This document shows, in pieces, positions 23,901 to 30,869 of a stretch of 64,000 nt of DNA. A program made the position numbers and the translations under genes. The first letter of the stretch is position 1. Every line of letters begins with the position of its first letter. The notes under the pieces are model-generated. The model was not told the DNA's origin and made no database searches. It worked only from the letters and a program-made list of their open reading frames with translations. Source of the DNA: Diadema setosum (lineage: Eukaryota; Echinodermata; Echinoidea; Diadematoida; Diadematidae); NCBI RefSeq assembly GCF_964275005.1, contig NC_092706.1:5684564-5748563 (forward strand), written 5' to 3'.

Positions 23901-23902
23901 GA
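9149..23902 (+). CDS. tpgs1: Tubulin polyglutamylase complex subunit 1 (TPGS1), nine exons
   Basis: TPGS1 is a non-catalytic subunit of the TTLL1-containing complex that adds glutamate side chains to tubulin in axonemes, centrioles and neurons. Exons: 9149-9206, 12296-12386, 13298-13428, 14548-14584, 15305-15420, 16450-16585, 20040-20097, 21526-21612 and 23885-23902. All have GT-AG borders, and the phases join into 243 codons plus TGA. Residues 26-52 (KWIRDSLSKLI then RPDDPIQFLANYFE) match the RIIa-like dimerisation segment of vertebrate TPGS1 (RPEEPIAFLAHYFE). Further matches are THHSRLAFEDNVATAYQLLS (71-90; human [22 protein letters not shown]), SVYKELLRKI (95-104), PRDHEFIPLQVFQHGILTAF (122-141) and the C-terminus FLQKVKPMR (human FIAKVKPVG). 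It is slightly shorter than the 290-aa human protein, mainly at the N-terminus. Introns 2, 6, 7 and 8 hold many MITEs. The comparison with human is from memory. Confidence 0.95.
9207..10608. other. TPGS1 intron 1, proximal part
   Basis: No element boundary is recognised here. ORFs such as 9551-9898 (-) and 10343-10579 (+) have no splice context or recognisable motif and are treated as chance. Confidence 0.5.
10609..10632. repeat. Short telomere-like CCTAA(A/C)CCTAACCC tract
   Basis: About four units related to CCCTAA, the complement of the metazoan telomere repeat. Too short and isolated to be more than an interstitial telomeric-like patch. Confidence 0.6.
10981..11166. mobile_element. Pogo/Tigger-like MITE, 186 bp, TA target
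   Basis: The ends are CAGTGCACTCCCGTTATAAC and its near-perfect reverse complement GTTATAACGGGAGTCCACTG, flanked on both sides by TA. Internal GTTATAACGAA words continue the inverted symmetry. This end sequence is characteristic of pogo-type Tc1/mariner MITEs. It lies against a LINE reverse-transcriptase fragment (11169-11436, -) whose reading stops exactly at the MITE border. Confidence 0.85.
11169..11436 (-). mobile_element. LINE reverse-transcriptase C-terminal fragment
   Basis: The - strand reads, in two nearby frames, SSARYLGLHVENKLSFNTNV then MYIRPIAEYAVASWDGIP and LKRNIHRIEQIQ. This matches the LINE pattern KYLG-x-L, RP-x-x-EYA-x-x-x-W and I-x-x-(I/L)E-x-(I/V)Q that follows the RT palm. 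It is a relic with at least one frame break, cut by the pogo-like MITE at 11166. The clade (CR1/Jockey-like) is not certain. Confidence 0.75.
11437..12295. other. TPGS1 intron 1, distal part
   Basis: Holds a (TTTA)n and (ATTC)n microsatellite at about 12124-12210 and otherwise plain AT-rich intron leading into the exon 2 pyrimidine tract. Confidence 0.6.
12296..12386 (+). CDS. tpgs1: TPGS1 exon 2 (RIIa-like motif)
   Basis: The acceptor is TTTCTTTTTTTCAG and the donor GTGAGT. It encodes RSHVGKWIRDSLSKLI and TNRPDDPIQFLANY, the docking and dimerisation segment. Phase 1 in, phase 2 out. Confidence 0.95.
12527..12680. repeat. GGACCAGTA word cluster
   Basis: Within about 150 bp the word ACCAGTA or its reverse TACTGGT recurs about six times, with GGTCCA/TGGACC neighbours. 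It resembles a miniature version of the word-saturated elements elsewhere in the window. It lies in TPGS1 intron 2. Confidence 0.6.
13298..13428 (+). CDS. tpgs1: TPGS1 exon 3
   Basis: The acceptor is CATTTTAG and the donor GTAAGT. It encodes FESIREKGNRVVRAYQL then LILTHHSRLAFEDNVATAY, collinear with vertebrate TPGS1. Phase 2 in, phase 1 out. Confidence 0.95.
13668..13758. mobile_element. About 88-bp palindromic MITE, copy 1
   Basis: The core CCCAAGTATACTTGGG is a perfect palindrome. It sits between a CATTGAAGATAAG-type left arm and a CCATCCTCAATGGG right arm. Copies 2 (17681-17773) and 3 (23361-23450) share GGGAAA, TGTAGCAAAATCAG and ATCCTCAA. In copy 2 the borders are TTAACC...GGGTTAA, the terminus typical of piggyBac MITEs. 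Confidence 0.75.
13759..14547. other. TPGS1 intron 3 remainder
   Basis: No gene was found. A 'ccttaaaggagaacaggacc' segment at about 14014 looks like one end of a TTAA MITE, but no partner end was found. Confidence 0.45.
14548..14584 (+). CDS. tpgs1: TPGS1 exon 4, 37-nt micro-exon
   Basis: The acceptor TTCATTTGGTTTGACAG and donor G|GTAAGA enclose 37 nt encoding (R)SVYKELLRKIT(R). This aligns with GRTYSELLRRIC of human TPGS1 and is the only segment that restores the phase between exons 3 and 5. A candidate at about 13557-13625 ends in the wrong phase and was rejected. Confidence 0.88.
15305..15420 (+). CDS. tpgs1: TPGS1 exon 5
   Basis: It encodes FVPETVEDELMRKIGPRDHE then FIPLQVFQHGILTAFVLL. 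The human counterpart reads CRDHEAVPLSVFRAGTLTCF. Acceptor ATCTAG, donor G|GTAAGG. Confidence 0.95.
15421..16449. other. TPGS1 intron 5
   Basis: AT-rich intron with a T-run next to the exon 6 acceptor. No repeat boundary or ORF of interest was seen. Confidence 0.55.
16450..16585 (+). CDS. tpgs1: TPGS1 exon 6
   Basis: It encodes (D)YLQQAQDLHECLDLHSTG then NVPQALCNAVLQELQETIVN and TTTDPL, helical and collinear with the vertebrate C-terminal half. Acceptor TATGTTGTAG, donor GTGAGT. Phase 1 in, phase 2 out. Confidence 0.93.
16586..17680. other. TPGS1 intron 6, proximal part
   Basis: No recognisable element or coding segment. ORFs at 16481-16726 (+) and 16767-17000 (-) are read-through of exon 6 and chance, respectively. 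Confidence 0.5.
17681..17773. mobile_element. About 88-bp palindromic MITE, copy 2 (piggyBac-type ends)
   Basis: It begins TTAACCATTTGAGGACG and ends CCTCAACGGGTTAA with a CCGAGTATACTCGG core. Its right-hand TTAA is also the left-hand TTAA of the 1.7-kb element that follows. Confidence 0.75.
17770..19434. mobile_element. 1.7-kb TTAA-bordered element with nested CRE-like inverted arms
   Basis: The left end is TTAA-AGGATGGTGAACGAGA. The right end, read on the other strand, is TTAA-AGTATTGTGAACAAGA. Inside, TGACGTCATGACATGGACGA at 17974 has a perfect 21-bp inverted partner at 19208-19228. Each arm contains TGACGTCA, the CREB/ATF consensus. The interior is GC- and CpG-richer than the intron around it and holds an (AATA)n tract at about 18183-18211. 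No transposase frame is recognisable. Confidence 0.6.
19632..19985. mobile_element. TTAA-flanked foldback MITE, 354 bp
   Basis: Nearly the whole element is one inverted repeat. The left arm TTAAAGGGGATGGCTAGTAA and the segments AATGCTGAGGGATGATTG and TTCAAGTAATGTGCAG all recur inverted on the right. A short loop near 19800 separates them. The right arm has one small internal duplication ('attcccactg' twice). Borders are TTAA. It ends 54 bp before TPGS1 exon 7. Confidence 0.88.
20040..20097 (+). CDS. tpgs1: TPGS1 exon 7
   Basis: It encodes (S)IIQAGARLNESHILECLEE, matching FLEAGSRLGPDSLALAL in human. The acceptor CTGTGTAG lies only 54 bp after the end of a TTAA MITE (19632-19985). Donor GTAGGA. 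Confidence 0.92.
20170..20590. repeat. Dispersed SINE-like repeat, host to a small MITE
   Basis: The part 'aaaaatcctgc...gagcagggtgcataacctggtg' and then 'atggaagaccagcta' recurs, inverted, at about 62319-62440. The 62-kb copy is uninterrupted and shows that 20362-20489 is an insertion. The upstream part ('ggacattaaatggaggtcccgtgtg') has the style of a SINE body. Confidence 0.65.
20362..20489. mobile_element. 128-bp palindromic MITE nested in the SINE-like repeat
   Basis: The arms ACTGTCACAGTGTGTTGCC and GTTAACTCGTT-type segments (ACTAACGAGTTAGTTCACG on the other side) are inverted copies around a short AT-rich loop. The uninterrupted copy near 62.34 kb marks the empty site. Confidence 0.75.
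20688..21076. mobile_element. TTAA-flanked MITE, 389 bp
   Basis: The ends are TTAAAGGGTGTGTACAG and, inverted, TTTAAAGGGACTATACAG. Subterminal 'gaggtgaggatt' and 'aatccccacctc' match, as do the inner GGCTGAGATATCCAAAAA and TTGGATATCTCAGCCAT. There is no coding content. It lies in TPGS1 intron 7. Confidence 0.85.
21077..21525. other. TPGS1 intron 7 remainder
   Basis: Plain intron ending in the poly-T acceptor of exon 8. Nothing else seen. Confidence 0.6.
21526..21612 (+). CDS. tpgs1: TPGS1 exon 8
   Basis: It encodes AETDMKSSRHVTMQAEEF then VKNSASIFLQK. The segment VTMQAEEFVKNSASIFLQK corresponds to PMTREEFLERAAALFIAK of human TPGS1. A strong poly-T acceptor precedes it; the donor is GTATGT. 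Phase 0 at both ends. Confidence 0.94.
21613..22491. other. TPGS1 intron 8, proximal part
   Basis: AT-rich, with a T-run at about 22061-22073. No element or gene recognised. Confidence 0.5.
22492..22776 (-). CDS. Antisense ORF of 94 aa in TPGS1 intron 8, unknown
   Basis: An uninterrupted frame with coding-like codon use: MIPNPLNYTDLRSMDSYS, then LKANRAVKHRFTAILFAPW, then YHNGTPYFYKLLLQFAVG and IPWKDIPKNLLHREEV. It is followed by TAG. It has aromatic and charged patterning not seen in chance AT-rich ORFs. I do not recognise the family, no upstream exon was found, and it may be a retrocopy or transposon relic. Confidence 0.3.
   Translation of the reverse strand: MLLTMIPNPLNYTDLRSMDSYSVLKANRAVKHRFTAILFAPWAHMVYHNGTPYFYKLLLQFAVGSQENVIPWKDIPKNLLHREEVMAQYYLINI
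22934..23364. mobile_element. TTAA-flanked MITE, 431 bp
   Basis: The left end TTAAAGGCACATAGACCC and right end GGGTCTATGTGCCTTTAA are perfect inverted partners. The interior is CpG-rich and has a direct repeat of CCACTGACTACAGTGGATCGG type at about 23200-23245. Its right TTAA is shared with the 88-bp MITE copy 3. Confidence 0.88.
23361..23450. mobile_element. About 88-bp palindromic MITE, copy 3 (inverted)
   Basis: It begins TTAACCCGTTGAAGA and carries GCATTTCCCATTGACATG and the core CCCAAGTATACTTGGG. It is the reverse complement of copies 1 and 2. It abuts the 431-bp MITE through a shared TTAA, as copy 2 does with the 1.7-kb element. Confidence 0.75.
23468..23800. mobile_element. Harbinger-like foldback element saturated with TTCGTTA/TAACGAA words
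   Basis: The left arm GGCCCGAATTCACGAAGG, AAATGAAACCATGG and GCGCCAAGTGTCGCA is inverted on the right, ending CACCTTCGTGAATTTGGGCC. Between the arms lie about ten copies of ATTTCGTTAACGAAAT-like words in both orientations. The flanks show ATT on both sides, a possible 3-bp target duplication. GGGCC ends and a 3-bp target fit PIF/Harbinger MITEs, as an inference. It ends 84 bp before TPGS1 exon 9. Confidence 0.85.
23885..23902 (+). CDS. tpgs1: TPGS1 exon 9, last five codons and stop
   Basis: The acceptor CTTCCCCACAG is followed by VKPMR and TGA, matching the conserved KVKPVG terminus. It starts 84 bp after the end of a foldback element (23468-23800). Confidence 0.88.
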   Translation, partial: VKPMR

Positions 23903-24154
23903 AGCCCAGCCGTAATCATTCTCGGTACTCAATTGGTGAATTGTAAAAGGAAACCAACAACAGCAACAACAGCAAAAACAAGTCTTGCCCGGTTTCCAGA
24001 GTTTGATACTATGAGGACCCCACTGGAGTCTAAACTCATCTCCCAGGGCAGTGCAGCTGGGAATGCGCCAACCAAGCGTGAAAATTGCCATAGATTTGTG
24101 TGTGGACCGCACAGTAGTGGCAACAGTGCCATCATGTTTTGACATTGTTTTTTT

Positions 24155-24192
<38 letters not shown>

Positions 24193-24390
24193 TGCTCCTT
24201 TGTGGTTGTTATTTTGTTTACTATTTTGTTGTACTATTCTGACTACAATTCATTCCCAGTAGGCGCTCAAGTGTATCCTTTATTGCTTTGAAACAGCAGT
24301 GCTGTGGTTGCAGTAGAAATGGTAGGGTGTGATATTCGTGAGGCCCAGGCAGCCATGGTGTTGTGATCTCCACGTATCTGTTCGCATTGT
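23903..24390 (+). other. TPGS1 3' flank / presumed 3' UTR, with (TG)n
   Basis: This follows the TGA. There is a (TG)n microsatellite at about 24161-24190. No AATAAA occurs here; the first one downstream is at 24491, inside the next MITE. Overlapping ORFs on both strands (23771-24145) are chance. Confidence 0.5.
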
Positions 24391-24892
24391 TTAACTCTTT
24401 ATGTGCCACGTTCGTCCGCCTGACTCAGTCGACAGCGTGCCAAGTTTGCATGTATTTCACTCTAAAAGCACAAACCCGCCAAAACTGATCAATAAATTTC
24501 CAAATGACAAAGCACAATGAAAGCTTCACTCGCAGTTCTAGTCCTCACATATGTAGCTTGTGTCATGTGGTGATCGAATGTCAAGCGATGTTTTTTAAGG
24601 GGTTATTCTCGTAAATTCTAATTTTCTGACGTGGTGTGTGCAAACGTCATGCCTCCATCACCTGGACGCCAACATAGCTACCAGCCATTTGAAAGAAAAA
24701 TAATCATAGATTTGTCATTGAAAATTACATCATAGCAGAGCATGGAATTTTCTCTACAAGTGTGTTCATTGCATGTCCAGCATAAAACAAACTACATGGA
24801 TTTAAAAAATGGTTTCTGAAAGCATGCCTGCGATGCAGTCTCAGAATAATGCGGCACTCAGGGGATTTACATCGTGGCGCATAAAGAGTTGA
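24391..24892. mobile_element. piggyBac-like MITE, 502 bp
   Basis: It begins TTAACTCTTTATGTGCCACG and ends CGTGGCGCATAAAGAGTTGA. These are inverted ends with TTAA (right copy TTGA). The TTAAC-x-CTTT start is typical of piggyBac-derived MITEs. An AATAAA at 24491-24496 could serve the upstream TPGS1 transcript. Confidence 0.8.
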
Positions 24893-27303
24893 TGGGAGCT
24901 GTAATGTCTGAACCCTAACCCGGACCTATGTACATTCCATATGCAGAGCTGCCAACCAGGAAAGATTTTCTGTAATTGGTACATAAATCAACCATCATTA
25001 CGGAAGTATGGAATGACATGCAGCAATAAGCCATTTTATAATTACTTCCTAGCTTATGTGCACATTTTGTTCAAAGAATGAACTTGCGTAGGCCTGGTCA
25101 CCAGAAAGGTCCATCAATTGATACTTTCGAAACATCCATTTCATTGCTTTACATTTAATGTGTAAACAATCTTTTTCTTTTATTATTGCTGAATACTAGG
25201 CTTTTATGAATACTGTGTTGCTGTCAGGTTGATGTGCTGGCAAGCATTATTTATGAGGATTGAATAATCATTATATCACAAATGCAAATCTCAGTGAATT
25301 TCAACACTAACATGCCTGTTATGGCAAACAACCTTTTTCTGCTCATGTGTAAAGTAGAACTATGAAATTGCTTTTAATATCATGATATTCAGGTTTGTCA
25401 CATGAGTTGCCCATTGACTGAGAATTACTTGCTTGCATGTTGTGACATTGGATTAAGAAAAAAAAAAGTACAGTCGAGATCATGCCACTAATAACTGAAA
25501 AAAACAAAACAAAACCTTGGACTCTGTAAGAAATCATGTGTAAAGGTAATTAGAAGAAGAATTATGGTGTGAAAAGCTCGCTCGTGTCAGTTGTTGTTAA
25601 ATTATGGACTCTGTATTTGCATGTATGTGTGTATAATATTTACAGTACTTATAGACCTTATTTCCTATATTAATTTATTTCATTGCAATTGAGTGAAAAA
25701 TTGCTCATCATCAATGTAAATGAGCAACGATTATTCAGTGTTTGGAGTAGTAGCCATGATAAAAATCATGGGCGTACACATTCTTGTGGGATTTAAACTC
25801 AAGACCTTCTTGTTGCAAGACAGGTGTCATATTCACTATGCTGCCAAGTTTTTGCCTGATAGCCAGTGATGACTGTAATATGTTAAAGCAGTTGGTACTG
25901 CATATCTATTTAAATTAATGATACTCACATTGAGTTGATTTAATTGGCGTCTGATCAACAACTTTCCCTTTATTGACGACTTGCTTTCTTTGCCGATTTG
26001 CACAGATGTCTGGAAACTTAAGTGGCAGTGAATGGGATTACTCACTCTCCCAATTCCATATAAAGCATGTTAGGTAACCTTACTGCGCATCTGTTAATGG
26101 AGGTCATTAGACATTTGTCAACAGCAATAACTTATGGGGCGTCACTCAAAGTCCGGGTGGATTGGTATCCTTGAATAAACCATCAACCCCCCCCCCCCCC
26201 CCATTCCTCCAACAGAATGTCCCCATATCAATCTCCCCTCCCCACAGAGCTGTATGATCTGAGCACGAACATGAACCAATATTTGTGGCATATTTGCGTA
26301 AAATTTCATTTGTTAATCATATTGATTATGTGAAATAAACAAAATATTTGAAATATGCATCTATGCATTAAGTCCATTCAAAATACACTGCTGAAAAGTT
26401 GTAAATTTTTCACAAATAATTTCTCTCCATGACACTTGTTTCTGTCATTAATATTCAACTAATACATTACAAAATTTAATTAGGAACAAAGGTACCAATA
26501 GTCTCAACGCATCAAAAGCCAGGAACAATTTTTGATGTATTAAATGGTAAATCTTTAATTCACATTTTAATATTGTCCTTATAAAGGATAAAGGAATGCA
26601 TACATAAATATTATCTCACACATACACTGTGTGTAGAATAAAATCACAATTATTTCAATTTATGGCAATACTTACCTCAATAGTCATAGACAGTGTGGAC
26701 CCCAGATGGGTGCCTTGTGCTGGTTCTGCCACTTCAACATTCTTGAACCTCACATGCATAAGTCCAAAGGGCCCTCACAGTAGTTGTTCTACAAAGACAC
26801 AACAATTATTTGCCTTTTTTCTTCTACAGGGTTGATACTTCTGACTCCTTTTGATTTTGTGGTGCGTGCCTCACCGACCTGAAGCATTTTGTGTGGTCTG
26901 CATTGATGCTACCTTTGTAAATATACTGTATTTGTATAGTTTTACATTAGCTAACTTTCAGTCCTATACTCGAAACACATGGAAATTTCCATCAGCTACG
27001 ACAAACTTGATATATACATGACATTGAACTCAACCTGTGTTATATGTACAGGTCTGCAGTTCGAAGGGAATACCGCGAACAGCTCATCTTTAAGATTACG
27101 TAACCAGAGACACAAAAACTGCTACAGTGTTAACAAATATTCGTGATTGCACACGTGTATCAGTTAGCTCATTACGCACATGATCATAAGACATGATCAC
27201 CGCCGATCACAAAACGTCTCATTAAAGTGATTAATAGCAATTTTGTAACATCCAAAATACCACAGAAACAACAAATAACTCTTGCACACAGTTCATGAGT
27301 CTG
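24893..27303. other. Intergenic spacer
   Basis: AT-rich. A poly-C run lies at about 26188-26203. No coding family, tRNA or clear element ends were recognised. A segment at 25095-25275 ('cctggtcaccag' ... 'tgctggcaagcatta') recurs at about 46535-46735, so it is part of a dispersed repeat. Confidence 0.5.
25080..25330. repeat. Dispersed repeat, first copy
   Basis: Segments such as GAACTTGCGTAG, then CTGGTCACCAGAA, TGATGTGCTGGCAAGCAT and AATCTCAGTGAATTTCAAC recur in the same order at 46530-46770. The family is not recognised. Confidence 0.6.
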
Positions 27304-27329
27304 TTGATTGATTGATTGATTGATTGATT
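27304..27329. repeat. (GATT)n microsatellite
   Basis: Six to seven perfect GATT units. Confidence 0.9.
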
Positions 27330-27606
27330 ACTATATTGTCCACTCTGGAAATTCTTTGTACATTGGATATCACAACAAAATAAACATTAAATACATCACA
27401 GATACACCACAGGCCTAGCACAAAATGTAAACAAAACTAACTCATATTAACATACAACAACATAATGCACCATAACAACTAATACATTAACCTGACATTT
27501 ACAACTTTACAAAAAACTATCAATATATATCACTTTTATACAATTATTCAACTCATAAATATATTCATTAATATCCTTCCTCCGTCATTGCTATACACCA
27601 AACAAT
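27330..27606. other. Spacer before coding relics
   Basis: Very AT-rich. Nothing recognised. Confidence 0.5.
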
Positions 27607-27706
27607 GGGCCGAATGCATTAAACAAGCAATCGCTTGTAAGCAATTGCTTCAAGCAAAAGCACTAGCTCGTCTAGCAAAAGGTCTAGCTCAAGCAATTGC
27701 TTAGAG
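27607..27706. repeat. AAGCAATTGCTT word cluster, end of a GGGCC element
   Basis: It starts GGGCCGAATGCATTAAACAA and is built from AAGCAATTGCTT and related AGC/GCT words. The start resembles the GGGCC end of the 23468 foldback element. No matching right end was found, so it seems truncated. It overlaps the end of the - strand exon at 27707. Confidence 0.5.
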
Positions 27707-27956
27707 TCAACCCATGTTCCGACATTGGATGTCCTCTGTGGATTGCGGTGGAAAGGATGCCTTCCAGTTGTAGCATGGCCTGATCCTACAGAAGTCGTTG
27801 GGGTATATGGGAACAGCTGAGGGCAAAGTAGCTGTGTGGGCTTGTCTGTGTGACACAATGCCCAGCATCATGTCTTTGATGTAGTTGTACGTCTTTGGGA
27901 CTTTTACTGCTCTGGCAACATAATTCCCAGCGTGCTTCCACCACGTCTCCACATAC
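27707..27956 (-). CDS. Last exon of an unidentified gene relic
   Basis: An acceptor (AACTCTCTGCAG) precedes an open phase-2 exon: YVETWWKHAGNYVARAVKV, then PKTYNYIKDMMLGIVSHRQ, then TLPSAVPIYPNDFCRIRP, ending at TGA. The phase fits the donor of the exon copy at 28408-28501, where the join reads ...DAEAKTK-YVETWW. The sequence is clearly coding in style (WWKH, helical basic stretch) but I do not recognise the family. It may be a domesticated or decaying transposon gene. The C-terminus runs into repeat sequence and may not be original. Confidence 0.55.
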
Positions 27957-28407
27957 CTGCAGAGAGTTTACGTGTGTGAAATATATATGTATATATATAA
28001 TGTATTAAATTAGAGTTCAAAGTTACTCATCTTTTTCCTTTGATCCTTTGTTTTCATCTAAGTATACATTTCATAGATCATGGGAACTGTATCACAATGA
28101 AGTTCTTTGGACTGCAGATATCTTATTATACGGAAACCTTGTTAATTCTTAGCTAAATAAGAAAAAAATACACAAAAAAGTGGCACATACTAAAAACACC
28201 CAAAAAAAAAAGAAAAAAAGAAAAACCCAACCTTTGCGAAAACAAGTTCTTTGATACCAATGTCCGAAAGAGGTTCGACCTTATGTCATTAAGTTTTATG
28301 AACTTTTTTTTATACAAATGCATTGACTTAGACTTCATGTGAGTGGTAAGTCCTTCCTGGACATCAAAAGCAAGCTGAAAGTAAATTGTTTAAGGACCAA
28401 TACTTAC

Positions 28408-28501
28408 TTTGTCTTTGCCTCAGCATCTTTTGTACTGGTCTGTCCTTGTGTGCCATGTAATCTATCATTGCTAGCAGGTGTCTGGCTTGGTATGCCTGAT
28501 A
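28408..28501 (-). CDS. Triplicated exon, copy a
   Basis: Acceptor TATTTTCAAG, donor GTAAGT. It encodes HLLAMIDYMAHKDRPVQ and, after a one-base loss relative to the other copies, a DAEAKTK-type tail. The donor phase suits the exon at 27707-27956. Confidence 0.5.
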
Positions 28502-28573
28502 CTTGAAAATAGCAAAAAGTGAATTGTCTAAGGATGATTACCAATGCATAATAATTATGTCGGCCTACTTATA

Positions 28574-28676
28574 CTTCATCTTTGCCTCAGCATCAGTTTG
28601 TACTGGTCTGTCCTTATGTGCCATGTAGTCTATCATTGCTAGCAGCTTTACCTGGTAGGTCTATGCTTGATTTCTA
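28574..28676 (-). CDS. Triplicated exon, copy b
   Basis: It encodes KLLAMIDYMAHKDRPVQT then DAEAKMK. The acceptor is TTTTTAG. The donor (GTATAAG) is weak and the first codons are disturbed. It lies 168 bp from copy a. Confidence 0.45.
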
Positions 28677-28735
28677 AAAATATCAAAAAACAAGCTGAAA
28701 GTAAATTGTATTAAAGGATGATTACAAATACTTGC

Positions 28736-28831
28736 CTTGTCTTCCCCTCTGCATCAGTTTGTACAGGCCTGTCCTTGTGTGCCATGTATTCTATCATTGC
28801 CAACAGGTGTGGTGTTAGGTGTGCTTGATAT
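28736..28831 (-). CDS. Triplicated exon, copy c
   Basis: Acceptor ATATCTTTAG. It encodes YQAHLTPHLLAMIEYMAHKD then RPVQTDAEGKTR in an unbroken frame. The donor reads GCAAGT, a GC-type site. Spacing to copy b is 161 bp. Confidence 0.5.
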
Positions 28832-30099
28832 CTAAAGATATATGAAAGGCATTCTTTGCAGCTTTTTACAAGTTTTTTCAATCTTAGAAAGCAAGATGTA
28901 CTCGTGACATACGTGAAATGCATGTGAAATCTTCATCTACGAGTAACATGCAATTTAAACTGAATTATGATTGTTTTTTTTTAAAGATATATATATGATA
29001 TCACATCCCCGTTGTAGCATGTTTTACAACACATCTGTCATTTTTTATTGGAGATGTTGCGGATGATTTTTGTTATATTTTTAAAATTTTTTTGCTGGGT
29101 GTCTTGAAAATTTGTTCCCTTGTGAGAGTCCAGTGTATAAAGTGTAGGTTTCACTAGAACTGTCCACAGTACCACAGATGTGTTCAACATGATCTTCTGC
29201 AGTTCCACCCGCTCGCTCATCGCATGCTGCGGCACGGCAGCTAGCTTTGGAGGCGAGGTGGACGCCGTCTCTTCTTGAGTACTTGCATCGAAACCCACAG
29301 TGACGTCTTTGATTGACAATAACATCTCGCCTGTCTGAAAGCTCGGCTATGGCTCCCAATTCTCGGGCTGTGAGCTCCACTCTAAGCACTTCATTGCGGA
29401 AAACTCTCTGTATGGAGACTTTAAAGTTGCTTACAATATAAATGCATATGGCTCATGAGGAATGGATTGTTGGTGGTTGGTGTTATGTTTTATACTATGA
29501 AGTCAAAAACAGCCATTCATGGTGATGCTGAGGTTTTGTTGTGACAGACCTAAGTAAAGAACAGTTTTCATGTAAGCTTGTTGAACTAGGTCCTAACATA
29601 TTTGGTAATCCTGGTAAAATTTAGAACATCCATCTTCTTTAGATCTGTATGAAAGTGTGCCCAAAATATTTCCTATTATTGAATGTCATGCTGGGTCTTA
29701 TTGGAATAAAAATCACCCTCTTAACCTTGACAGCTCAAGAATCTATCGCACATTTGGATCCAGGATATACAGTAGTTTAAACTCACCTCAGTGTGTAGAT
29801 TTAGATGTCTGACTGAATTCTGTACTGTAAACAGTTGCGATACTTTTGTGAGACGTAAGTCTAGAGCTACTCAGTACATGTATTCTAACGGCTTCTGCTG
29901 CTGCTGCTGTCTAGCTAGACTAGTCGACTGCATGCACTGCACTAACTAGCTAGAAGACGTAGCTGCTTGTGTAGTTAATTGTAACAGTTGGATGCGGTCA
30001 CCCCTGTGATGCATGCAAATATCAACAGCATGAACATAAAAGCAACTTAGTAAAAAAAAAAGAAGCTAAAAATGGAAAGTGAAAGAAAGAAGAAAAGGT
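28832..30099 (-). other. Interval between coding relics
   Basis: A CpG-rich block at about 29050-29400 holds overlapping - strand ORFs (for example VELTARELGAIAELSDRRD). These look more coding than their surroundings but match no family I know. A (CTG)n patch lies at about 29897-29910. The rest is plain spacer. Confidence 0.4.
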
Positions 30100-30560
30100 G
30101 TGGTTTGCAGAGTAAAGACATATCTTGGGCGCTGAGCGAAATGCAGTTGGCATCATACAGGTAACAGAGTGTAGGTGACATGGGTTCTGGGGTGCAGTGC
30201 AAGTTGGGATGAAGTTGGATGTGTATTGGCTGAAAGCTGACACTGTGACAGGCCAACAACCTTTAGTCAGCTTTTTACGGCCAGCTAACATATCCAACAG
30301 TCTGTTCTGCTCTTTGGGTATTGCCTGGACTGGGCTCCTTCCTCTGATGTTTCCGCAGCATTCCATGCTTCCCCTGGGCATTCTCGCAACAGAAGTCAAT
30401 CCTTGCAACTGAATGTGGCTGAATATTGTCCACAAAGCAAGAATTCCACTTGCATGGGTCGTCAGTACAGGCTGTGGAATTGTACCCCACATGCGCTGCA
30501 GCTTCCACCTTGAAGAGTAGAGCTGCTACTTTTGTATGTAGGAGCAGCTCTCACCAAGCC
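30100..30560 (-). pseudogene. Broken SWIM-zinc-finger-like coding segment
   Basis: The - strand reads GLGESCSY, then VAALLFKVEAAAHVGY and STACTDDPCKWNSCF, then IQPHSVARIDF, in two frames. This matches the pattern G-x-x-CSH-(V/I)-AALLFK-(V/I)-E followed by ACT-x-x-PC-x-WN, found in SWIM-type proteins that often carry a YqaJ-like nuclease domain in aquatic animals (recalled, not searched). A further stretch (SAFSQYTSNFIP, TPEPMSPTLCYLYD) fits the part that usually follows. The segment has several frame breaks and is cut at its 5' side by a SINE. Confidence 0.5.
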
Positions 30561-30574
30561 TGAGGAATATTAAA

Positions 30575-30812
30575 GCACATATGTGCGTTGTGGCATAGTG
30601 GATAAGACTCCCGATGGGAATATCCAAGTTCGAATCCCGCCCAGCGCGTATATCCTTGGACAAGATGTTTATACCCACTATGTCCCTCTCGACCCAGGTG
30701 TATAAATGGGTGCCTGGCAAGGCTAGGGTAATAAGAATAGCAGGGCCCTCTGGTAGAGCAGTGGCAAGACTAAAGAGGCTACACTTTATTATTTATTATT
30801 ACTCGATATAGT
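30575..30812 (+). mobile_element. tRNA-derived SINE, copy 1
   Basis: A pol III box A (TGGCATAGTGG, 30591) and box B (GTTCGAATCCC, 30628) lie 37 bp apart. They are followed by a body with CCTTGGACAAGATG, CACTATGTCCCTCTCGACCC and AGGTGTATAAATGGGTGCC, and an AT-rich tail. The same order occurs at 42181-42415. The tRNA-like head is part of a SINE, not a functional tRNA gene: the body continues without a tRNA 3' end. Confidence 0.88.
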
Positions 30813-30869
30813 GGAAAAAAAAAGTAGACTTGAAGCGGACGTTGCTCTCAATCTTGTTCTCCCTTTTAA

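Noticed and set aside
30591-30665. Possible tRNA gene (box A and box B present)
   Set aside because: The head continues into a SINE body with a second copy at 42181. No acceptor stem closes.
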